From positions 41,831-105,830 of the forward strand of contig NZ_JACSCX010000009.1 in assembly GCF_014333525.1 (NCBI RefSeq): DNA of 64,000 nt, in the 5' to 3' direction. Shown in pieces: positions 24,762 through 36,012 of the stretch; the first letter of the stretch is position 1, and every line of letters starts with the position of its first letter. The stretch comes from Hymenobacter puniceus (GTDB taxonomy: Bacteria; Bacteroidota; Bacteroidia; Cytophagales; Hymenobacteraceae). The notes beneath the pieces were generated by a model, which saw nothing but the letters and a program-made list of their open reading frames with translations, was not told the origin of the DNA and searched no databases. Position numbers and translations under genes: made by a program.

Positions 24762-24775
24762 GGACTGTTTGGTCC
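24762..24775. promoter_or_regulatory. Candidate TetR operator before the MBL-fold gene
   Basis: GGACTGTTTGGTCC, an imperfect palindrome 28 bp upstream of the MBL-fold start, resembles GAACCGTTCGGTCC upstream of the TetR gene (11 of 14 identical). Confidence 0.45.
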
Positions 24776-24797
24776 AGTAAAAGGCAAAAAAAAAGAG

Positions 24798-25379
24798 CTA
24801 CCTGTCCAGACAGGTAAAGAGGAGCTGCTGCGCGTCGTCCAGCTGCTGGCGGCGATAACCCGCCCGGGCCATGACCTGCAAGCCGGGGAAAGCCAACACC
24901 AGGAGCCGGGCCAGCTCCCGGGCCGGGCGCGGGCTGGCCACCGAGCCATCCTGCTGGCCACGTTCAATCGCTTGGGTCAATACTTCCTCCATCTGCTGCA
25001 AGTCCTCGACCACTCGTTGCCGCACCGCGGGGTCGTGCGGGGCCAGTTCCACCGCTTGGTTGATGCTCATGCAGCCCAGCAAGGGTTCGTTTGAATTGAC
25101 GTCGGCAAACAGCGAGTGGAAAAAGGTCTCGATGGCCCGGCGGGCGGGCTGCTGCTGCAGCACCCGGTGTGCGTCGCGGGCCCGGGCCTGCCGGTAGGCG
25201 TCAAAAGCCGCAAGGAACAAGTCGCGCTTGCCCCCAAAGGTGGCGTAGAGGCTGCTTTTGCTCAGGCCCGTGGCGGCCAGCAAATCGGTCAGGGAAGTCG
25301 CCTCGTAGCCCTTGCGCCAGAACGCCCGCATGGCCTGGTGCAGCGCTTCCGTGGTATCAAATTCCTGGGGACGTGACAT
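24798..25379 (-). CDS. TetR/AcrR family transcriptional regulator
   Basis: A 193-residue repressor starting at ATG 25379 (MSRPQEFDTTEALHQAMRAF). The N-terminal helix-turn-helix (about 25-45) reads TSLTDLLAATGLSKSSLYATFGGKRDLFLAA, shown here as the family hallmark ending in YxxFxxKxxL. The C-terminal part is an all-helical ligand-binding domain. The longer frame to 25454 adds residues outside the family. It probably controls itself and the MBL-fold gene through the paired sites at 25439-25452 and 24762-24775. The inducer is unknown. Confidence 0.9.
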   Translation of the reverse strand: MSRPQEFDTTEALHQAMRAFWRKGYEATSLTDLLAATGLSKSSLYATFGGKRDLFLAAFDAYRQARARDAHRVLQQQPARRAIETFFHSLFADVNSNEPLLGCMSINQAVELAPHDPAVRQRVVEDLQQMEEVLTQAIERGQQDGSVASPRPARELARLLVLAFPGLQVMARAGYRRQQLDDAQQLLFTCLDR

Positions 25380-25438
25380 TAGCTGGTGAGGTGAGCAAAG
25401 CGGGCTGGACTGACTTTGGGCCGGCAAGTTACGATTAA

Positions 25439-25452
25439 GAACCGTTCGGTCC
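25439..25452. promoter_or_regulatory. Candidate TetR operator/promoter before tetR
   Basis: GAACCGTTCGGTCC lies about 60 bp upstream of the TetR start. Read on the minus strand it is preceded by TAAGTTTTG, which resembles the -7 element, so binding would overlap the transcription start. The rest of 25453-25827 shows no supported gene. Confidence 0.45.
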
Positions 25453-25827
25453 AAAACTTAGTTCCGACAGGCGATTAAGGGAGCAACACGTTGCCGGTTG
25501 CGTCTAGCCCGCACAGAAGCCCCCACTCGTTTAACTTTTGTACCAAACTTTTAACCAAGGCCAAACTCAGCGAGGATGAGCTCATAAAGAGTGGGTACCA
25601 TGCCAGGGGCTCTGGTTTCGCTGGCGTTCGGCCCTGTCGTCGGGACGCGATGAGACAACAGACTCGGCCACAAGCAGGCAGCAAACGTCAACTACATACT
25701 TAAAAGCCGTGCTGTTTTGCCGGAAACCAGCTTTCCGGCAAAATACCAACTGGACGGTTTCGCAGGGGCTATCCTGACGCAAACCATTTCTTAGCGAGTA
25801 GGCAAACCATTGAGCAGCAAAATGAGT

Positions 25828-25870
25828 ATTTAGGCTACCTTAAATAAATATTTAGGGCAGCCTAAATATT
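25828..25870. promoter_or_regulatory. Tandem DtxR/MntR-type operators before mntH
   Basis: Two palindromes with the DtxR/MntR core TTTAGG-N4-CCTAAA: site 1, ATTTAGGCTACCTTAAAT (25828-25845), and site 2, AATATTTAGG/CCTAAATATT around GCAG (25847-25870, perfect 10-bp arms). Their centres are 22 bp apart, two helical turns. A -7-like TACCTTGC follows at 25872. This predicts manganese- or iron-dependent repression of the transporter; no DtxR-family gene is present in the window, so the regulator must be elsewhere. Confidence 0.75.
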
Positions 25871-25902
25871 GTACCTTGCCGGCTCACCCTATCCCTCCTG
25901 CT

Positions 25903-27282
25903 ATGGAAACTTTACTCATGCCCCCGGCGCCGCTGCCGGTAACGCCGGCCCCGGTCGCCGCCGAGCCCGGCTGGCGCAAGCCGCGCAACGCGCCTTCGCT
26001 GCGCGAAGTGTACGCTTCCATCAAGGTGCCGCCGGCCAGCGCCTCGTTCTGGCGCAAGCTGTTTGCCTTCTGGGGGCCCGGTTTGATGGTGGCCGTGGGC
26101 TACATGGACCCCGGCAACTGGGCCACCGACCTGGCCGGCGGCTCGCGCTACGGCTACACCCTGCTGTCTGTGATTTTAATTTCCAACCTGTTCGCCATGC
26201 TGCTGCAGCACCTGGCGGCCAAGCTGGGCATCGTCACGGGCCGCGACCTGGCCCAGGCTTGCCGCGACCACTACTCCAAGCCCGTAGCCATGGTGCTCTG
26301 GGTGCTCTGCGAAATTGCCATCGCCGCCTGCGACCTGGCCGAGGTTATTGGCTCGGCCATTGCCCTGAACCTGCTTTTCGGTCTGCCCCTGAGCTGGGGC
26401 GTGGTGCTCACGGTGCTCGACGTGCTGGTGGTGCTCTACTTCCAGAACAAGGGCTTTCGGGTTATTGAGAGCATCGTGGCGGGCCTCATCGTCATCATCT
26501 TTGGCTGCTTCGTGTACGAAATCATCGTCTCGAACCCGGACTACATGGCCATGCTCGGCGGGCTGGTGCCCCGCCCCGAAGTGGTGACCAACCCGCAGAT
26601 GCTTTACATCGCCATCGGCATACTGGGGGCCACCGTGATGCCGCACAACCTGTATCTGCACTCCAGCATCGTGCAAACCCGCCAGATTGAGCAGACCGAG
26701 CCCGGCAAGCGCATGGCCATCAAGTTCGCCACCATCGACTCGACGGTGGCCTTGTTTCTGGCCTTCTTCGTGAACGCCGCCATCCTGGTCACGGCCGCCG
26801 CGACCTTCCACAAGACGGGCATGTACAACGTGGCCGACATCAACGACGCCCACAAGTTGCTCACGCCGGTGCTCGGGGCAGGCGCGGCCAGCATGCTCTT
26901 CGCGGTGGCCCTGCTGGCGGCGGGCCAGAACTCCACGCTCACCGGCACGCTGGCCGGGCAAATTGTGATGGAAGGCTTCCTCAACATCAGGCTCAAGCCC
27001 TGGCTGCGGCGCCTGGTTACCCGCAGCATTGCCGTGGTACCGGCCCTGATTGTAACGCTCATTTACGGCGAGAAGGGTACCGGCCAGCTGCTGGTGCTCA
27101 GCCAGGTGATTCTGTCTTTGCAGCTCAGTTTTGCCGTGGTGCCGCTGGTGCTCTTCACCAGCAGCCGGGCCAAGATGGGCGTGTTTGCCAACGGCCTGCT
27201 GGTCAACGCTACGGCCTGGACCGTGTCGGGCATCATCATCGCCCTGAACGTGTACCTGCTCGTGCAGACTTTTTTCGGCTAG
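25903..27282 (+). CDS. mntH: NRAMP-family Mn2+/Fe2+ importer
   Basis: A 459-residue inner-membrane proton-coupled divalent metal importer with about 11 membrane spans. TM1 carries the metal-binding DPGN motif (YMDPGNWATDLAGG) and TM6 the MPHN motif (GATVMPHNLYLHSS), both intact. ATG 25903 is chosen; a TTG at 25876 would start inside the promoter, and ATG 25918 is possible. Expression is probably shut off by metal-loaded DtxR/MntR at the two operators just upstream. It opens a long plus-strand run of metal genes; importing Mn2+ would counter toxic-metal or oxidative stress. Confidence 0.95.
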   Translation: METLLMPPAPLPVTPAPVAAEPGWRKPRNAPSLREVYASIKVPPASASFWRKLFAFWGPGLMVAVGYMDPGNWATDLAGGSRYGYTLLSVILISNLFAMLLQHLAAKLGIVTGRDLAQACRDHYSKPVAMVLWVLCEIAIAACDLAEVIGSAIALNLLFGLPLSWGVVLTVLDVLVVLYFQNKGFRVIESIVAGLIVIIFGCFVYEIIVSNPDYMAMLGGLVPRPEVVTNPQMLYIAIGILGATVMPHNLYLHSSIVQTRQIEQTEPGKRMAIKFATIDSTVALFLAFFVNAAILVTAAATFHKTGMYNVADINDAHKLLTPVLGAGAASMLFAVALLAAGQNSTLTGTLAGQIVMEGFLNIRLKPWLRRLVTRSIAVVPALIVTLIYGEKGTGQLLVLSQVILSLQLSFAVVPLVLFTSSRAKMGVFANGLLVNATAWTVSGIIIALNVYLLVQTFFG

Positions 27283-27363
27283 GCTAACGCCTGGCTACTG
27301 GTTGGTTTCGCCGGGGCCCTGGTCCCGGGACGCCCTCTCCTTGCCTTTTAGCTCCGGTGTTCT

Positions 27364-28251
27364 ATGCGTGCATTTCGACTTCTCTCCCTGGGCCTGCTGC
27401 TGACCGGTGGCCTGTCCGCGCTGGCGCAAGCCCCCACCGGGCTGCCCGCCCCGGACCCCGCCGGCGTGGACACGCTGCGGGCCCGCAAACGGGTTTACAC
27501 CTTGTTCAAGCCCGTGCCCGGGGCCCTGATGCGGCCGCTGAGCACCGACCGGCCCGACGCCACGGAAAGCGCCTACTCGGTGGACGCGGGCCACTTCCAG
27601 CTGGAAACCGACGTGCTGCGCCTGGGCCGCTCCCGCTTAGCGGGGCAGGCGGTTGCGCAACAGGAGCTGGGGTTCAACCACGCCAACCTGAAAATGGGGC
27701 TCACCCACAACGTGGACCTGCAGGTAGTGGTCGAGTCCTACACCGTGCAGACGGAGGGCGAGGGCGACACGGGCACCCGGCGGGCGGGCTTCGGCGACGT
27801 GACCGTGCGGCTCAAGCGCAACCTGTGGGGCAACGACGGGGGCCCCACGGCCTTTGCCCTGATGCCCTTCGTGAAGCTGCCCACGGGCCGCAGCTGCGGC
27901 AACGGCGCCTGGGAGGGCGGCATCGTTACGCCGTTCTCGGTGCAGCTGCCCCACGATTTTACCCTGGGCACGCAGTTTCAGGCCACTTTCAACCGCGACA
28001 GCGAAGCCCGGGAGCACTTCCTGGAGCTGGCGCCCACGCTAACGGTGGGCCACGATTTGTACAAGACCCTGGGGGGCTTCGTGGAAATTGCCACCGCCTG
28101 GGACACCCGGGGCCGCGCTTGGAGCGCCACGCTCAACGGCGGGCCCGTGCTGCGCCTGGGCGAGAACCTGCAGCTGGACACGGGCATCAACCTGGCCCTG
28201 ACCAAAGACACGCCCACCACGTACTTTCTCGGATGTAGCTTCCGGCGCTAG
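27364..28251 (+). CDS. Outer-membrane beta-barrel protein, phenol-MetA-like transporter family
   Basis: A 295-residue protein with a signal peptide (about residues 1-22, LLSLGLLLTGGLSALAQA). The mature part starts with LSTDRPDATESAYSVDAGHF, the opening of PF13557-type barrels, and continues with alternating beta strands to a C-terminal YFLGCSFRR. These proteins are poorly characterised outer-membrane channels. It follows mntH by 81 bp on the same strand and may give metal ions or other solutes passage across the outer membrane; this is inference from position. Confidence 0.75.
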   Translation: MRAFRLLSLGLLLTGGLSALAQAPTGLPAPDPAGVDTLRARKRVYTLFKPVPGALMRPLSTDRPDATESAYSVDAGHFQLETDVLRLGRSRLAGQAVAQQELGFNHANLKMGLTHNVDLQVVVESYTVQTEGEGDTGTRRAGFGDVTVRLKRNLWGNDGGPTAFALMPFVKLPTGRSCGNGAWEGGIVTPFSVQLPHDFTLGTQFQATFNRDSEAREHFLELAPTLTVGHDLYKTLGGFVEIATAWDTRGRAWSATLNGGPVLRLGENLQLDTGINLALTKDTPTTYFLGCSFRR

Positions 28252-28257
28252 CAGTTC

Positions 28258-28749
28258 ATGCCTCTTGCCGGCCCGGCCATGGAAATCTATCACGCCCGCA
28301 TCACCGACGCCCAGCGCATCCTGACGGCCCTGGACCTGCCCGCGCCGCTGCGCAGCAAGCTGGCCGGGCTGACCCTGCTGGCCCTGGCCGGGGTAGGCCC
28401 GGACACGCCGTGGACCGCAGCCAGCGACGAACGCAAGGGCATGGCCCGCGGCATTCGCGACTTCATGCGCACGGCATACGGCTGGCGCGAAGCATCCACC
28501 GAGCACTCGTTCCTGCTCATGCGCGAACAGGTGCTGCGGCCGCTGGTGGCCACGGGCCTGGTGTTGCGCAACCCCGACAACCCCACGCTGGCCTGCACCA
28601 GTCCCCGGCTGCACTTTGCCCTGACCCCGGCGCTGGTCCCGCTGCTGCGGGCTTTCGGTACTCCGCACTGGGAGAATGCCCTGGTTGTCTTTCAGCAAAC
28701 GGGGAGTGCGGGCCTGGAGCTTCACCCGAAGGTTAGCCAATCCAACTAA
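28258..28749 (+). CDS. Stand-alone BsuBI/PstI-endonuclease N-terminal-like wHTH protein
   Basis: A 163-residue soluble protein resembling the helical N-terminal domain of BsuBI/PstI restriction enzymes: a leucine-rich start (RILTALDLPAPLRSKLAGL), then ALAGVGPDTPW, a YGWREASTEHSFL segment, and VLRNPDNPTLACTSPRLHF. The catalytic half of those enzymes is missing, so no cleavage is expected. It may act as a DNA-binding regulator. ATG 28279 (MEIYHARITDAQ) is an alternative start. It begins 7 bp after the barrel gene, suggesting co-transcription. The family call rests on pattern memory. Confidence 0.6.
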   Translation: MPLAGPAMEIYHARITDAQRILTALDLPAPLRSKLAGLTLLALAGVGPDTPWTAASDERKGMARGIRDFMRTAYGWREASTEHSFLLMREQVLRPLVATGLVLRNPDNPTLACTSPRLHFALTPALVPLLRAFGTPHWENALVVFQQTGSAGLELHPKVSQSN

Positions 28750-28829
28750 TGGGCTGGAGAGGGAACCTTCGCCGGCGATTAGCGGTAAAAGCAGCTCCGG
28801 CCCCCGGGAATTGTTACCTTCGCCGCATC

Positions 28830-29159
28830 ATGCGCCTGCTCAGCCTGTTTTTTGCCTGCTACTTCGCGTTGCTCTCCTGCATGACTTGCACGGACGAGGT
28901 GACCGTGTGCCAGGACCAGGCCCAATCGACGGTGGCCGCGGCCACGCATTCGGACTGCAGCACGGACGCGCTGGGCGACTGGTGCTCGCCGCTCTGCCAG
29001 TGCCACTGCTGCGGCGGGGTAGTGGTAACGCTAACCAGTGGCGCCCTGGCCATGTACCCCCAGGTGACCGAGTGGGGCAGCAGCCCCCAACACGGCCGGC
29101 TGATTGTGGGCGTTCCGACCCGGGACTTCGGGGCCGTGTGGCAGCCGCCCCAGGCCTAA
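28830..29159 (+). CDS. DUF6660 small cysteine-rich envelope protein
   Basis: A 109-residue protein starting MRLLSLFFACYFALLSC, a signal or lipoprotein-like N-terminus, followed by many cysteines and histidines (DWCSPLCQCHCCGG). This is the DUF6660 layout seen in Bacteroidota next to CusA/CzcA efflux genes, as here. A metal-chaperone or sensor role in the periplasm is likely from the ligands and context but unproven. TACCTTCG at 28816 resembles a -7 element just upstream. ATG 28830 fits the conserved start; the frame to 28749 lacks the signal at its N-terminus. Confidence 0.75.
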   Translation: MRLLSLFFACYFALLSCMTCTDEVTVCQDQAQSTVAAATHSDCSTDALGDWCSPLCQCHCCGGVVVTLTSGALAMYPQVTEWGSSPQHGRLIVGVPTRDFGAVWQPPQA

Positions 29160-29197
29160 CCCTTTCCTCTTTTTCCTGCTGACCACCCTCTCCGGGC

Positions 29198-29222
29198 GGC
29201 CAACTCCCGAGCGGAGTTGACC
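29198..29222 (+). terminator. Hairpin after DUF6660, possible attenuator
   Basis: GGCCAACTCC (29198-29207) pairs with GGAGTTGACC (29213-29222) at 9 of 10 positions around CGAGC. No T-run follows, so a processing or attenuation role before the efflux operon is as likely as termination. Confidence 0.3.
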
Positions 29223-29354
29223 CGTCGGAGCTTGTCAACGCGTGGCGTTGGCTCCCGGGTGCGTTCCATCCCCGCCGTTCCCGCTTTAGCAGCCGGAACC
29301 GCCGGGTCGCAGGGTCTTTTTCGAAAGTGTTAGACCTAACCCCCACAGCAACGG

Positions 29355-33758
<4,404 letters not shown>

Positions 33759-33792
33759 AGTCTCATCCACTCTTTGACTTGACCCGATTTCC

Positions 33793-34971
33793 ATGAATAA
33801 GATTGCATCCCTACTCCTGCTGCTCAGCCTAACCCTGGCCGGCTGCGGTGCTGACAAGAAAGAAACCGCGGAGGCCGAACCCGCTGCCAAAGGCCAGGAA
33901 TCCGGTGAAGCCGGTGAAGCCGAAGAAGCTTCCGATATGGTGACCCTCTCCGCGGCCGAACAGCAGGCCGCGGGCCTGAAAACCGCCCGCCTGACCGATC
34001 GGCCCATGGGCGCAGGGCTGGCCGTGACCGGCACCCTGGACGTGCCCCCAGAAAGCACCGTCAACATCACGGCCCCACTGGGCGGCTTCGTGGAGAATAC
34101 GGAGCTGCTGCAGGGGGCCCGCGTGCGCAAGGGCGAGGTGCTGGCCACCATCCGCAACCCCGAGTTCGTGACCCTGCAGCAAGACTACCTCGAAACCCGC
34201 GCCCGCCTCGACTACGCCCGCACCGAGCTGGCCCGCCAAAAAGAACTCTACGAGCAGGAAGTAGCCCCCCAGAAAAACTACCAGCGCGCCCAGGCCGATT
34301 ATCGGGCCCTGCAGGTGCAAACCAACGCCCAGGCGGCCCGGCTGCGGTTGGCCGGCCTACCCGTGGGTGGGCGCATCGTCACCACGGCCAGCCTCCGTGC
34401 CCCGCGGGCGGGCTTCGTGCGCACGGTCAACGTCACGGTGGGGCAGGCCGTGACGGCCACCGATGCCCTGTTTGAAATCGTGGACCCTGAGCACCTGCAC
34501 GTGGAGCTTACCGTCTTCGAGCGCGACGTGGCCCGGGTGCAGAAGAACCAACTCATTCGCTTTACGCTGGCCAGCGACTCCGCCGGCTCGCGCCGCGAGC
34601 GCACGGCCCGCGTCTACCTGGTCGGTAAGGCCATTGGCGAGGACCGCACGGTGCGCGTGCACGGCCATTTGGACCAGGAAAACGACCCCGCCCTGCTGCC
34701 CGGCCTCTACGTGCGGGCCCTGATTGAAACCGGCCGCACCCAGGCCCCGACCTTGCCCGACGCGGCCCTGGTCCGCTTCGAGGGCAAGAACTACGCCTTT
34801 GCCGTGGAAGCCGCCGGCCGCTACCGCCTGGTGCCGGTAACCCTGGGCCGCAGCGAGGACAACTTCACCGAAGTCACCCTGCCCGAAGGAGTGGCGGCCA
34901 CGACCACCTTCGTCACGGACGGCGCCTACTCGCTGCTGGCCAAGATGAAAAACGCCGAAGAGGAAGAATAG
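33793..34971 (+). CDS. CzcB-like RND periplasmic adaptor (membrane fusion protein)
   Basis: A 392-residue lipoprotein adaptor bridging the pump and outer-membrane channel. The signal ends with lipobox LTLAGC at C17, then an acidic stretch (about 20-50). The hallmark half-lipoyl segment is at about 95-130 (GAFVEN-like GGFVENTELLQGARVRKGEV), a coiled coil at about 130-185 and beta-barrel regions beyond (DALFEIVDPEHLHVELTVFE). It ends NAEEEE. Operon position directly after the pump fusion is typical. Complete. Confidence 0.93.
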   Translation: MNKIASLLLLLSLTLAGCGADKKETAEAEPAAKGQESGEAGEAEEASDMVTLSAAEQQAAGLKTARLTDRPMGAGLAVTGTLDVPPESTVNITAPLGGFVENTELLQGARVRKGEVLATIRNPEFVTLQQDYLETRARLDYARTELARQKELYEQEVAPQKNYQRAQADYRALQVQTNAQAARLRLAGLPVGGRIVTTASLRAPRAGFVRTVNVTVGQAVTATDALFEIVDPEHLHVELTVFERDVARVQKNQLIRFTLASDSAGSRRERTARVYLVGKAIGEDRTVRVHGHLDQENDPALLPGLYVRALIETGRTQAPTLPDAALVRFEGKNYAFAVEAAGRYRLVPVTLGRSEDNFTEVTLPEGVAATTTFVTDGAYSLLAKMKNAEEEE

Positions 34972-35014
34972 CCGCGCGGCCGGCAAACGCGTTCAATCCA
35001 CCTTATCCCAACCG

Positions 35015-35344
35015 ATGAGCTACCTGCAGCCCCTGTTCCTGTTTTTTCTCGCCGGCCTCTGCGAAATCGGGGGCGGCTACCTGATGTGGCAGTGGCTCAA
35101 AGCGGACCGTCCGGCCTGGGTAGGATTGCTGGGGGCCGGGCTGCTCGTCGCGTACGGCTGGGTGGCCACGTGGCAATCCACTTCTTTCGGCAAGACCTAC
35201 GCCGTGTACGGCGGCGTGTTCGTCGTCATGTCAATTGCCTGGGCCTGGTACTTCGACGGCTTCCGGCCCGACCGGTTCGATGTGTTGGGCGGGACGGTTA
35301 TCATGCTCGGCCTGGCCGTTATCCTGTTCTGGCCCCGTTCGTAA
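35015..35344 (+). CDS. YnfA family small membrane protein
   Basis: A 109-residue four-helix membrane protein (FLAGLCEIGGGYLMWQWLK, then LGAGLLVAYGWV, YAVYGGVFVVMSIAWAWY, and a last helix VIMLGLAVILFW), the UPF0060/YnfA pattern and length. YnfA proteins are related to small multidrug transporters, and some act in drug or metal tolerance. Here it follows the CzcB gene by 43 bp, consistent with a role in the efflux operon. Confidence 0.9.
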   Translation: MSYLQPLFLFFLAGLCEIGGGYLMWQWLKADRPAWVGLLGAGLLVAYGWVATWQSTSFGKTYAVYGGVFVVMSIAWAWYFDGFRPDRFDVLGGTVIMLGLAVILFWPRS

Positions 35345-35349
35345 CTCGT

Positions 35350-35964
35350 ATGTTGGAACTCCTCACCGGTGCTTTGGTGCTCAGCTTGCTGCACGCCGCC
35401 ATTCCCAACCACTGGGCGCCCGTGCTGGCCGTGGCGCGCGCCGAGGGCTGGCCCCTGCGGCGGGCGGTGGGGGTGACGATGGTGGCCGGGCTGGCCCACG
35501 TGCTCAGCACCGTGGGCATCGGGCTGGCCCTGGGGCTGCTCGGCTGGCGCCTTTCGGCCCGCTTCGAGCAGTTTGCCGGTTGGGTGGCGCCGCTGCTGCT
35601 CATCGTTATTGGCGTGCTGTACGCCTTTTCCGGGCCCGGCCACACCCACCCCGACCCGCGGCCGGTGCGCCAGCGCACGCCGCGCCGGCGGGTGGTGCTG
35701 GGGCTGGCCGCCACCATGTTCCTGGCCCCCTGCCTGGAAATCCAGACCTTCTTTCTGGCCGCCGGCACCCACGGCCCGGCCGCGCTGGCCCTGCTCATGA
35801 GCGTGTACCTGCTGGCCTCCGTGTCGGCCATGTGCGCGCTGGTAGCGCTGGCCCACCGCGGCCTGGGCCGCCTCAACGTGGACGGGCTCGCCCAACACGA
35901 GCGGCGCCTGACCGGCGCGGTGCTCGTGCTGGTGGGCGTGGCCGGCTTTTTCGTGGACTGGTAG
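35350..35964 (+). CDS. Multi-pass membrane protein, NicO/UreH-like divalent-metal exporter candidate
   Basis: A 204-residue integral membrane protein with about six spans from ATG 35350, 5 bp after ynfA. Motifs HAAIPNHWAP near the start and GLAHVLSTVGIG in the next helix recall the histidine-containing helices of NicO/HoxN/UreH-type transporters. A second helix bundle after a basic loop (RQRTPRRRV) begins ATMFLAPCLEIQTFFLAAG. A nickel/cobalt transport or related role is suggested by motif and context but not certain; TauE/SafE-type is the alternative. Confidence 0.55.
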   Translation: MLELLTGALVLSLLHAAIPNHWAPVLAVARAEGWPLRRAVGVTMVAGLAHVLSTVGIGLALGLLGWRLSARFEQFAGWVAPLLLIVIGVLYAFSGPGHTHPDPRPVRQRTPRRRVVLGLAATMFLAPCLEIQTFFLAAGTHGPAALALLMSVYLLASVSAMCALVALAHRGLGRLNVDGLAQHERRLTGAVLVLVGVAGFFVDW

Positions 35965-36012
35965 CCCCGGGCTGCCCGCCGCCTTACTCTTACCCCTGAC
36001 ATTCTTATTCCC

